Part shown: in pieces, positions 57,250 to 64,000 of the stretch
Numbering within the stretch: the stretch's first letter is position 1
Layout: the number at the start of each line of letters is the position of its first letter
Assembly: GCF_017795885.1 (NCBI RefSeq)
Contig: NZ_CP059297.1
Span: forward strand, 1,245,001 to 1,309,000
Source of the DNA: Brevundimonas sp. AJA228-03
GTDB taxonomy: Bacteria; Pseudomonadota; Alphaproteobacteria; Caulobacterales; Caulobacteraceae
DNA length: 64,000 nt
Direction: 5' to 3'
Translations under genes and position numbers: made by a program
The notes under the pieces: generated by a model
Seen by the model: only the letters and a program-made list of their open reading frames with translations
Databases searched by the model: none
Told to the model about the DNA's origin: nothing

Positions 57250-57807
57250 ATGAATGCGATGCTCACGCGCGATGAACTGGCCCTTGCCCTCGGCCGGGCG
57301 GGCGAAGGGGATCGGCGCGCCTTCAAAATCGTCTATGAGGCGACCTCTGCGAAGCTGCTGGGTGTCTGCCTGCGTATCCTGGCGGACCGCCAGTTGGCCG
57401 AGGACGTCTTGCAGGACACCTACCTTGCCGTGTGGAAGAAGGCCTCGACCTTCGACGCGACGCGCGCCAGTCCGATCACCTGGCTGGTGACCATCGCCCG
57501 CAACCGCTCGATAGACCGGCTGCGCTCGGGCGCCCCGATGCGGCGGTCGATACCGGTCGAGGATGCGCACGACCTGGCCGATGCGGCACCGCTGGCTTCG
57601 GACGTGATCGAGACGACCGACGAGGTCGGACGGCTGAACACCTGCCTGGAGACATTGGAAGACAAGGTCCGCACAGCGATCCGCACCGCCTTTATGGAAG
57701 GCGTCACCTATGATGCCCTGGCCAGCAGGGAGAACGTGCCGCCGGGGACGATGAAGAGCTGGATTCGCCGGGGGCTGCTGAGGCTGAGGAGCTGCCTCGA
57801 GACATGA
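57250..57807 (+). CDS. ECF-type RNA polymerase sigma factor
   Basis: The 185-residue protein has sigma region 2 (ADRQLAEDVLQDTYLAVWKK near residue 40, then ITWLVTIARNRSIDRLR) and a region 4 helix-turn-helix (GVTYDALASRENVPPGTMKS, WIRRGLLRL). It resembles the SigK/EcfG-unrelated group that pairs with RskA-like anti-sigma factors. Its stop overlaps the anti-sigma start by four bases, so the two are made together. Confidence 0.93.
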   Translation: MNAMLTRDELALALGRAGEGDRRAFKIVYEATSAKLLGVCLRILADRQLAEDVLQDTYLAVWKKASTFDATRASPITWLVTIARNRSIDRLRSGAPMRRSIPVEDAHDLADAAPLASDVIETTDEVGRLNTCLETLEDKVRTAIRTAFMEGVTYDALASRENVPPGTMKSWIRRGLLRLRSCLET

Positions 57808-58529
57808 CCGACACACCCATCGATCCCGCCGACCAAGACCGCGCCCTGGCCGGCGAGCTCGTCCTGCGCGTTCTGTCCGCCGAAGAGGAACAGGCCGCAC
57901 GGGCGCGCGAGCGGTCCGACCCCGCCTTCGCCGCCGAGGTCGAGGCCTGGAACCAGCACCTGGCCACCTTCGCCGACGAGATCACGCCCGTGACGCCATC
58001 GTCGGGAGTCTGGCCGCGCGTGGAGGCGGCCATCCAGCCGGTCGCCAATGACAATGGCCGCGTCGCCTTCTGGCGGACCTGGGCCGTGGCCTCGACCGCC
58101 CTGCTGGCGGCGAGTGTCGCCGGCGTCGCCATCCTGCTGGCGCGACCCGAGCCCGCGCCGATCGCCCCGTCCGCGCCGGAAGGCGGCGTGACCCGGGTGG
58201 CGACCTTGTCCCTGACCGACGGCGGCGCGCCGGCGGTGGCGCTGGCCTATGACACGGCGACCGGAAAGCTGTTCATCGCCCCCACGACCGCGCTCAGCCG
58301 GGGGACGGGCGTACCGCATCTGTGGCTGGTCAAACCCGAGGGTGGCGTCCAGCTGGTCGGGGCCATCGACGGCTCGGCCACCAGCCGCCGGACCCTGACG
58401 GCGCTTCTGGCCGACGAGGCCGGGCAGGCCAGGGCCGTGGCGATTTCGCTGGAGGCACCGGGCCATACCCCTGGGGCCGATGCGCCCGACGGCCCGGTCG
58501 TGGCGACGGGCGAGTTGCAGCCGCTCTGA
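57804..58529 (+). CDS. anti-sigma factor, RskA-like, membrane-anchored
   Basis: The 241-residue product has a cytoplasmic N-terminal region (LVLRVLSAEEEQAARARERS, with AFAAEVEAWNQHLATFADEI), one membrane helix near residues 92-113 (WAVASTALLAASVAGVAILL), and a periplasmic domain with LWLVKPEGGVQLVG and ATGELQPL typical of RskA C-terminal domains. It should hold the adjacent ECF sigma factor inactive until an envelope signal is received. Confidence 0.88.
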   Translation: MTDTPIDPADQDRALAGELVLRVLSAEEEQAARARERSDPAFAAEVEAWNQHLATFADEITPVTPSSGVWPRVEAAIQPVANDNGRVAFWRTWAVASTALLAASVAGVAILLARPEPAPIAPSAPEGGVTRVATLSLTDGGAPAVALAYDTATGKLFIAPTTALSRGTGVPHLWLVKPEGGVQLVGAIDGSATSRRTLTALLADEAGQARAVAISLEAPGHTPGADAPDGPVVATGELQPL

Positions 58530-58760
58530 CGGCATCCACGCCGCTGGCGTATGTGTCGCTGACCGTGACCGGCCCGTTTCGGTGTCGCCTCGAGCCTGAC
58601 CGCCGCGATCCGGTTCGATGTCCGCGACGTCCGGGCCAATTGTCCGCGTTCGCTCTGAAAAGCCGCGCATTTTCAATCGGCGGTCGGTTTAATGCAGGCC
58701 TGAACGCGCCCGGTATCGGGGCTGAACGACACTGAACTCCGTCCTTCAACGGAGATTTCG

Positions 58761-60218
58761 ATGCCTTCCAGCCAGAGTGCCCGCCTGAACCTGCCCTATG
58801 TCGCGGCGGGCCAGCTTCAGAAACACGTCACCGTCAACGAGGCCCTGACCCGGCTCGACGGGCTGATCCAGACCGCCGTGATCAGCCGCACGGTCGCGGT
58901 CCAGCCCGCCGATGCGGAGGATGGCGACCTCTATATCCTCCCGAGCGCGCCAGCCGGTGCGGTCTGGTCGACGTGGCGTGCGGGTGATCTGGTCCGGGCC
59001 GAGTTCGGGGGGTGGACCCGCGTGCCGGTCCCGGTCGGGATGATCGCGGTCGTCCTGGATGAGGGCCAGCTGGTGGTCCGCGGCGGCGCGGGCTGGTCGG
59101 CTCCCACGCTGTCCGGCGGCGCGATCCAGCGCCTGACGCGCCTGGGGCTGAATACGACGGCCGACGCCGCCAATCCTCTGGCCGCGCGGATCAACAGCGC
59201 CCTGTTCACCGCGCGACCGGTGGCGGAGGGCGGCACAGGCGCGCTGCGACTGGTCCTGAACAAGGACGCGGCCCCGGACGTGATGTCGATCCTGTTCCAG
59301 CGCGGCTACTCCGGACGCGCCGAACTGGGCCTGGTCGGCGACGAAGACCTCAGCCTGAAGGTCAGTGCCGACGGATCGACCTGGCGCGAGGCGTTCCGTG
59401 TCGATCCCGATAACGGGCGGGTCGCCTTTCCGGCGGGCGCGATGCGGGTCGAGGCCAGCCTCCTCACCCGTTCATTCAGCTACACGCCGCCGGCCTGGGC
59501 GCGAATGCTGACGATCACGGCTGTCGGCGGCGGAGGCGGTGGAGGGACCGGAGCGTTCGCGACCTCGGGCGACCGGTTCGGCGGCGGGGGTGGCGGGGGC
59601 AGTGGTCTCAGCGTCCTTCGGTGCAGCACGGCGGATTTGCCCGGCAGTCTGGCGGTGACCATCGGCGCGGGTGGAGCAGGCGGTGCGGACGGTCAGGCGA
59701 CGACCGTCTCGGCTTCGAGCCTGGTCATCCTGACCGCGCGCGGTGGCGGAGCGGGCGTCCCGGGCGCAGCCGGCGGGGGCGGGGGACAGCGGGGTCCCGG
59801 ACTGATCGCGTCGAACGCCGGGGGCGCATCCTCGACCACCGGCGCGGCGCAGGCGGGCCAGGGCCTGTCCGGGCCCGGAGCCCCGGGCGGCGGCGGCGGT
59901 GGTGGTGCCCTCAATGCCGCCGGGACGGTCCGGGCATCGGGCGCGGGCGGAGACGGTGCGGCGCTTCTGAAGCCGTCGCCCGGTGGGGCCGCCGCGAGCG
60001 GTGCGGGTGCCTCGGGCAGCGCGGCGGCCACGCCGGCCCTCGCCCTTGGCGGTGGAGGGGGCGGGGGCGGCGCGGCCTCGGCCTCGGCAGCGGGATTCGC
60101 AGGCGGAAACGGCGGGACGTTCGGCAGCGGCGGTGGGGGCGGCGGCGCGGGGGCCACGGCCGGCGGCATGGGCGGATCGGGTGCGGCCGGGGTCGTGCTG
60201 ATCCTGGCCGAGGGGTGA
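58761..60218 (+). CDS. DUF2793 protein with glycine-rich C-terminus, tail-fibre-like
   Basis: The first 110 residues match DUF2793 (SARLNLPYVAAGQLQKHVTV, NEALTRLDGLIQTAVISR, DGDLYILPSAPAGAVWSTW), a family found in phage and GTA tail-fibre genes. After a central beta-rich part, residues 235-485 form a glycine- and alanine-rich region (GGGGGGTGAF, GGGGGGGSGLS and many GG runs) like the tip domain of phage tail fibres. It heads a tightly packed run of phage-type lysis genes. Confidence 0.88.
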   Translation: MPSSQSARLNLPYVAAGQLQKHVTVNEALTRLDGLIQTAVISRTVAVQPADAEDGDLYILPSAPAGAVWSTWRAGDLVRAEFGGWTRVPVPVGMIAVVLDEGQLVVRGGAGWSAPTLSGGAIQRLTRLGLNTTADAANPLAARINSALFTARPVAEGGTGALRLVLNKDAAPDVMSILFQRGYSGRAELGLVGDEDLSLKVSADGSTWREAFRVDPDNGRVAFPAGAMRVEASLLTRSFSYTPPAWARMLTITAVGGGGGGGTGAFATSGDRFGGGGGGGSGLSVLRCSTADLPGSLAVTIGAGGAGGADGQATTVSASSLVILTARGGGAGVPGAAGGGGGQRGPGLIASNAGGASSTTGAAQAGQGLSGPGAPGGGGGGGALNAAGTVRASGAGGDGAALLKPSPGGAAASGAGASGSAAATPALALGGGGGGGGAASASAAGFAGGNGGTFGSGGGGGGAGATAGGMGGSGAAGVVLILAEG

Positions 60219-60222
60219 GGAT

Positions 60223-60393
60223 ATGGGCCGCCCCCAAACCCCCGAGCCGGATGAACCGGATGAGCCGGACGTGCTCGACGCCGAGGCGTGGGATCTGCCG
60301 CGCCGCATGACCCGTCTTGAGGGCGCGCTGGCCGCCGGTCCGGACTGGCGCTGGACCCAACCCCATTTTGAAAAGGACGAACACGATGAGTGA
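60223..60393 (+). CDS. short acidic hypothetical protein
   Basis: A 56-residue ORF starts four bases after the DUF2793 stop, with GGGGTGAGG immediately upstream. It has a DEPDEPD-type acidic N-terminal repeat and the C-terminal stretch RRMTRLEGALAAGPDWRWTQ. It overlaps the next gene by eight bases. Length and position suggest a small phage-derived accessory protein; nothing more can be said. Confidence 0.65.
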   Translation: MGRPQTPEPDEPDEPDVLDAEAWDLPRRMTRLEGALAAGPDWRWTQPHFEKDEHDE

Positions 60394-60652
60394 ACCCGAA
60401 CGACCGCCCCTGGCCGAGGGCCAGTGGTTGTGGCGCCGGCTGTATGTCTTTCTGGCCAGTTGCGCGCTGTGGCGGCTGCTGGCGGACGCGGTCGCCCGGA
60501 CCGAACCCCGGGCCCTGCCCGCCGTGGCCAGCGGGCTGATGACCCTCCTGGCCCTGATGCTGGTCCTCTATCTGGTCGCTCCGACGGCTCAGCAGCTGGT
60601 GGTGCTGATGGCCAATCTGCGCATCCGTCTGACGCAGGGTGGCGCACGATGA
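60386..60652 (+). CDS. small two-helix membrane protein, candidate holin
   Basis: The 88-residue protein has two hydrophobic helices (LYVFLASCALWRLLADAV at about 19-36 and VASGLMTLLALMLVLYLVAP at about 48-67) and a basic C-terminus. That is the usual size and topology of class II holins. Its stop overlaps the endolysin start (ATGA). Assignment as holin rests on topology and position, not on sequence family. Confidence 0.7.
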   Translation: MSEPERPPLAEGQWLWRRLYVFLASCALWRLLADAVARTEPRALPAVASGLMTLLALMLVLYLVAPTAQQLVVLMANLRIRLTQGGAR

Positions 60653-61032
60653 GCTTTCGACTGTCGAGCCGGTCGCATGCGCGGCTGAAGGGGGTTCATC
60701 CGGCCCTGGTCGGTATCGTCGAGGCGGCGATCCGGACCAGCCCGATCGACTTCATGGTGACCGAGGGACTGCGCAGCCCGGCGCGGCAGGCGGCCCTGCT
60801 CAAGGCCGGGGCCAGCCGGACGCTGAACTCGCGCCACATCACCGGCCACGCGGTCGATCTGGCGGCGGTGGTCGAGGGCCAGATCCGCTGGGACTGGCCG
60901 CTGTATCCGCGCCTCGCGGCGCATATCAAGGCGACCGCCATGGCCAGGGGCGTAGCCATCGTTTGGGGCGGCGACTGGCCGCGCCTGCGCGACGGTCCGC
61001 ATTTCGAGTTGGATCGGAAGGTGTTTCCATGA
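60649..61032 (+). CDS. M15 family peptidase, phage-type endolysin
   Basis: The 127-residue protein has the zinc-binding pattern of L-Ala-D-Glu or D-Ala-D-Ala endopeptidases: His63 and Asp70 in SRHITGHAVDLA, and His118 in DGPHFELD. The upstream VTEGLRSPARQAALLKAGAS completes the fold. It should cut peptidoglycan cross-peptides. There is no signal peptide, so release through a holin is expected. It overlaps its neighbours on both sides by four bases. Confidence 0.88.
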   Translation: MSFRLSSRSHARLKGVHPALVGIVEAAIRTSPIDFMVTEGLRSPARQAALLKAGASRTLNSRHITGHAVDLAAVVEGQIRWDWPLYPRLAAHIKATAMARGVAIVWGGDWPRLRDGPHFELDRKVFP

Positions 61033-61484
61033 CCGCGAAGCTTCTGACCTCGGCGCTGAGAACGCTGACCCCGCTCGGGCTGATCGCCGGGATCGTGGCC
61101 ACCGTCGCGGCGCTCGGCCTGGTCCTGGGCGGGCTCGGCTTTCGCTGGGATCCGCTCGACCTGTCTCGTCGACGCGCCGAAGCGTCCGAGGCCGCCGCCG
61201 CGCGGGCCCGGGTCGACGCCGATGCGCGCTCCGCAGAGGCAGAGGGTCAGGCCGGTCAGGTCGCTCGCCTCGATGCCTCCCTTCGGACCGCGCGGTCGCT
61301 GGATCGCGCCACGACCCTAGCCATTCAGGATGCGAGAACCGCCGATGATGCCGACCATCCCCTTTCGAACGATCGCGCTGCTCGCCTGCGCGACCATGAT
61401 CACGAGCTGTGCCGGATCGCGCCCGACCTCGTCGGTTGCGCCGCCGCGCCTGACCCTGCCGCAGCTGGCGAGCCGACCGTGTGA
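61029..61484 (+). CDS. candidate Rz-like inner-membrane spanin
   Basis: The 151-residue product has a single N-terminal membrane helix (LIAGIVATVAALGLVLGGLG, residues 18-37) followed by an Ala/Glu/Arg-rich coiled coil at about 48-100 and a Cys near the C-terminus. This is the i-spanin layout. A lipoprotein gene begins inside it in another frame, as Rz1 does within Rz. Spanins are too divergent for sequence matching, so the call rests on topology and gene order. Confidence 0.7.
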   Translation: MTAKLLTSALRTLTPLGLIAGIVATVAALGLVLGGLGFRWDPLDLSRRRAEASEAAAARARVDADARSAEAEGQAGQVARLDASLRTARSLDRATTLAIQDARTADDADHPLSNDRAARLRDHDHELCRIAPDLVGCAAAPDPAAAGEPTV

Positions 61485-61689
61485 CCTTTACCGGCTGCCC
61501 GATGATCCCGGCGTGGCCGATCTCGACGTCGGCTATATGACGCGGGGCCGCCAGATCGTCGAATGCGATCTGGCCCGGCGAATGGCAGTCGAGACATTGC
61601 TGGCCGAGCGCGAGGCCATCGACAGGTCGCGCGCCAGGCCGAGGTCATCGTTCCGGGTTCGGGCCTTCGGGCGAGAGGGGTCGCCCTGA
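61345..61689 (+). CDS. candidate Rz1-like outer-membrane spanin lipoprotein, overlapping gene
   Basis: This frame starts inside the Rz-like gene and runs 205 bases beyond it. From ATG 61345 the 114-residue product has a lipoprotein signal (FRTIALLACATMITSC, Cys22), a Pro/Ser-rich start to the mature part (SRPTSSVAPPRLTLPQ) as in Rz1 proteins, and a charged helix. ATGs at 61330 and 61348 are alternatives. The signal peptide, lipobox and embedded position agree with an o-spanin. Confidence 0.7.
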   Translation: MMPTIPFRTIALLACATMITSCAGSRPTSSVAPPRLTLPQLASRPCDLYRLPDDPGVADLDVGYMTRGRQIVECDLARRMAVETLLAEREAIDRSRARPRSSFRVRAFGREGSP

Positions 61690-61862
61690 GGCACCCTGTC
61701 CTGCATCGGCGTGCAGCGGTCACCCGGCAAATCCTGCCTGGCACCCGGCATTTCCTGCCGCTGGAGGTCAATTGCGGCACATATTGCCGGGTCACGACCA
61801 TGGTTAAGGCAACCTAACGCAGGTTTTTCAGACACTTGGCCTTGATGCGATTTTCACATTCC

Positions 61863-61877
61863 TGGCCCGACGATTGC
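61863..61877 (+). promoter_or_regulatory. sigma-54 promoter of the flagellin gene
   Basis: TGGCCCGACGATTGC matches the sigma-54 consensus TGGCACGN4TTGC at all but one position, with GG and GC at the required 12-base spacing. It lies 73 bases before the flagellin ATG, leaving a leader of about 60 bases. Flagellin genes of Caulobacter are sigma-54 and FlbD dependent. Confidence 0.8.
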
Positions 61878-61950
61878 TTCTGAAAGCCTGAGCAAAATGC
61901 TCCCGACGGTCAAAACGACGGTCGGACACCTTGAAAAAAGGCTTTTCGTC

Positions 61951-62775
61951 ATGCCGATAAACAGCGTGAACACGAACTCGGGCGCCTACACCGCCCTCCA
62001 GAATCTGAACGCCACGAACCGCGACCTGGATATCTCCCAGAACCGGATCAACACTGGCAAGAAGGTCAACAACGCCAAAGACAACGGCGCCATCTGGGCT
62101 ATCGCCCAGCAGCAGCGCTCTGAAGTCACCGCCCTGAATACCGTAAGGGAAAGTCTGGCGCGGGGGTCTTCGGCCGTCGACGTCGGCCTCGCTGCCGGCG
62201 AGTCGATCTCTGACCTCCTGGTCCAGATGAAGGACAAGGCCCTGGCTGCGACCGACAGTTCGCTGAACACGGCTTCGCGTGCCGCCCTGAACGAGGATTA
62301 CAAGGCACTCCGCGATCAGATCACCACCGTGGTCACCAACGCGTCGTTCAACGGCCTGAACATGCTGAACGCCACGACCGGCTTCAGCGCCCTGTCCAAC
62401 TCGACGGGCACCGCCCTGCGCGTCAAGGGTGAAATCCTGTCGCTGAACGGTGGCAATGTGACCGTGACCGCGACCTCCAGTATCGGCACCCGGACCCTGG
62501 CCACCGCGCAACTGACCGCGGTTAACACCTCGATCAACAATGTCTCCTCTGCCCTGGCGCGCCTGGGCACGGGCGCCAAAGCGTACGACACCCACTCGAC
62601 GTTCATCACCAAGCTGTCTGACGCCCTGGAGAACGGCGTTGGCAACCTGGTCGATGCGGATCTGGCGAAGGAAAGCGCACGACTGCAGTCGCTGCAAACC
62701 AAGCAACAGCTGGGTGTGCAGGCTCTGTCGATCGCTAACCAATCGTCCGGGACCCTGCTCGGCCTGTTCAGATAA
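61951..62775 (+). CDS. flagellin
   Basis: The ATG at 61951 (MPINSVNTNSGAYTALQNLN), after AAAAAAGG, is the family start; the 18 upstream residues are leader sequence. The 274-residue product has the N-terminal D0/D1 helix (NRDLDISQNRINTGKKVNNA, AKDNGAIWAIAQQQRSEV) and the C-terminal partner helix (NLVDADLAKESARLQSLQTK, LGVQALSIANQSSGTLLGLF) with a short variable middle, as in Caulobacter flagellins. It is exported by the flagellar secretion system to form the filament. Confidence 0.96.
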   Translation: MPINSVNTNSGAYTALQNLNATNRDLDISQNRINTGKKVNNAKDNGAIWAIAQQQRSEVTALNTVRESLARGSSAVDVGLAAGESISDLLVQMKDKALAATDSSLNTASRAALNEDYKALRDQITTVVTNASFNGLNMLNATTGFSALSNSTGTALRVKGEILSLNGGNVTVTATSSIGTRTLATAQLTAVNTSINNVSSALARLGTGAKAYDTHSTFITKLSDALENGVGNLVDADLAKESARLQSLQTKQQLGVQALSIANQSSGTLLGLFR

Positions 62776-62790
62776 CAAACCGGCGGAAGG

Positions 62791-62825
62791 GCGGGGCATT
62801 GTGCCCCGTCCGACCGCTCTTTCAG
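62791..62825 (+). terminator. hairpin after flagellin gene
   Basis: CGGGGCA and TGCCCCG form a perfect 7-bp stem around a three-base loop. A T-containing stretch (CTCTTTC) follows a few bases later. It may end or attenuate the flagellin transcript before the FlaG-like gene. Confidence 0.55.
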
Positions 62826-62855
62826 GAGCCGCCGGCCTTACCGGCGTGAGGAGCC

Positions 62856-63140
62856 ATGGAAACGAATGCGAAGCTGACCGTCGTCCCCACCGTCGTCGCC
62901 GCCCCGTCGTCAACGACGCCAGGCGGAGACTTCCAACAGGAACGCGCCGCGGATGATGCCATAAGGACTGCGCGGTACCGCCTGATCATCGAGGAAGGCT
63001 CCACCAAGGGGAGCTTTGTCTACAAGACCATGGACAGCGAGACCGGAAAGGTCGTGCGCCAGTTCCCTCGGGAACAGGTGATGAAGATGTCCGAAAGCGG
63101 CGGCTATACGGCCGGTGGGCTGATCGACACCAGCGCCTGA
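62856..63140 (+). CDS. flaG: FlaG-like flagellar protein
   Basis: The 94-residue protein has a variable N-terminal half and the C-terminal FlaG pattern YKTMDSETGKVVRQFPREQV followed by MKMSE. FlaG proteins influence flagellar filament length. It lies between two flagellin genes, 80 bases after the first, which supports the call. The second half matches better than the first. Confidence 0.8.
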   Translation: METNAKLTVVPTVVAAPSSTTPGGDFQQERAADDAIRTARYRLIIEEGSTKGSFVYKTMDSETGKVVRQFPREQVMKMSESGGYTAGGLIDTSA

Positions 63141-63278
63141 TTTTCGGGCGTCAGAAAAAGACAATCCAACCGCGCGGGCCCGCCCGACGCGGGCGATATC
63201 CGTTGCGAAACGCCGTTAACCATACGCTCACAGTTCTCGCATTAGCCTTGCGGCCAACATCCCGGGGCAAGAAGACCT

Positions 63279-64000
63279 ATGAGCAACAGCGTTCACACCA
63301 ATGCCGCAGCCGCCACCGCGCTGCAGAACCTGTCTCGCACCAACGACAACCTGACCAGCGTGCAGAACCGCGTGTCCACGGGGTTGAGAGTCCAGGGTGC
63401 CAAGGACAACTCCGCCATCTGGGCCATTGCCCAGAGCCAGCGCGCCGATATCGGGGCGCTTGCGGCCGTGAAGCAGAGCCTGGATCGCGCCACCTCGATC
63501 GCCGATGTCGCCCTCTCGGCCGGCGAGTCGATCTCGGACCTTCTGAACCAGATGAAGGAAAAGGTCGTCGCGGCCAAGGACGTTTCGCTCAGCACCCAGT
63601 CTCGGTCCTTGCTGAACTCGGACTTCAAGGCCCTGCTGCGCGCGATCAGCTCGGCCGTCGAAAACGCTTCCTTCGATGGCGGCAACATCCTGAATGGCGT
63701 GCTGACCAACGGAATCAAATTCCTGGCCAATGCCGACGCGACGTCCTTCGTCACGCTGTCAGGCAAGAACCTGACGCTGTCGGGGTCGATCATCTCGCTG
63801 GGGCTGGCCGACAGCCTGCTGACGCTCACGGGCGCGACCACGGCCCTCACCAAGCTGGACAACTCCATCAACACGCTGAACTCGGCGATGGGCGACCTCG
63901 GGTCCCAGGCCAAGCAGATCACGGCGCACAGCACCTTCGTGACCAAGCTCAGCGATACGGTGGAGAGCGGAATCGGCAATCTGGTGGACGCCGATCTGGC
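63279..64000 (+). CDS. second flagellin, truncated by window end
   Basis: From ATG 63279 (MSNSVHTNAAAATALQNLSR) the frame stays open to the end of the window. It shows the same D0/D1 features as the first flagellin: GLRVQGAKDNSAIWAIAQSQ near residue 35, ADVALSAGESISDLLNQMKE near 75, and VESGIGNLVDADLA at the cut. About 240 residues are present and some 35 are missing. The middle region differs from the first flagellin, so this is a distinct paralogue. Confidence 0.95.
   Translation, partial: MSNSVHTNAAAATALQNLSRTNDNLTSVQNRVSTGLRVQGAKDNSAIWAIAQSQRADIGALAAVKQSLDRATSIADVALSAGESISDLLNQMKEKVVAAKDVSLSTQSRSLLNSDFKALLRAISSAVENASFDGGNILNGVLTNGIKFLANADATSFVTLSGKNLTLSGSIISLGLADSLLTLTGATTALTKLDNSINTLNSAMGDLGSQAKQITAHSTFVTKLSDTVESGIGNLVDADL

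Noticed and set aside
56632..57900. Long N-terminal extension of the EEP gene frame
   Set aside because: The extension runs antisense to the DUF4112 and sigma-factor genes and is Arg/Gly-rich. The GTG at 56631 with RBS gives the normal product.
63176..63200. GCCCGC/GCGGGC hairpin before the second flagellin
   Set aside because: The 6-bp stem lies in very GC-rich sequence and has no T-tract; chance is likely.
63190..63250. Candidate sigma-54 sites before the second flagellin
   Set aside because: TTGC elements exist, but the GG element is displaced by one base or replaced by CG, so the required spacing fails.

Overview
The window is high-GC alphaproteobacterial chromosome, most likely from Caulobacterales and close to Brevundimonas or Caulobacter. 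This placement rests on gene content and protein resemblance (a sigma-54-type flagellin promoter, a NosP-like FIST/kinase pair, dense TonB receptor, DUF1501 and DUF1800 genes); no database search was run. It opens inside a 23S rRNA gene, followed by 5S rRNA and initiator tRNA-Met.

Layout. 1-1.9 kb: end of an rrn operon. 2.2-3.5 kb: a probably decayed gene. 3.6-11.5 kb: acetyl-CoA synthetase, an MliC/DUF4232 lipoprotein, the kbl-tdh threonine degradation operon with an OGFr-like gene, rlmJ, an ABM monooxygenase and a glutamine amidotransferase. 11.6-19.2 kb: a hybrid histidine kinase, hemF, a DUF808 membrane protein, a TspO-like protein, and a FIST protein abutting a soluble hybrid kinase. 19.6-24 kb: trmL and the cytochrome bc1 operon petABC, whose last stop codon is the exact target of an IS481-family element. 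24-31 kb: two tandem M28 peptidases and a DUF1800/DUF1501 pair. 31-37.3 kb: ychF, a probable copper-handling group (PCu(A)C lipoprotein, PepSY membrane protein, TonB receptor, DUF2946 protein) and pth. 37.4-44.5 kb: rplY, two paralogous lipoproteins, prs, bamD and recN. 44.6-47.1 kb: a lower-GC CehA/McbA-type metallohydrolase fused to a beta-propeller. 47.3-58.5 kb: housekeeping and small-enzyme genes (xth, MBL hydrolase, enoyl-CoA hydratase, GNAT, DUF1285, Nudix, cca, EEP phosphatase, DUF4112) and an ECF sigma/anti-sigma pair. 58.8-61.7 kb: a phage-type module with a DUF2793 glycine-rich tail-fibre protein, a short acidic protein, a holin-like membrane protein, an M15 endolysin and overlapping Rz/Rz1-like spanin genes. 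61.9-64 kb: flagellin, a FlaG-like protein and a second flagellin cut by the window end.

The strongest candidates for something under-described are: (1) the tail-fibre plus complete lysis cassette with no capsid genes beside it, which could be a dispersed gene-transfer-agent locus or a domesticated prophage fragment; (2) the FIST-kinase pair, which resembles NosP/NahK nitric-oxide signalling; (3) the IS481 insertion at petC, where the transposase takes its stop codon from the target duplication; and (4) the tandem four-cysteine lipoproteins of unknown family.
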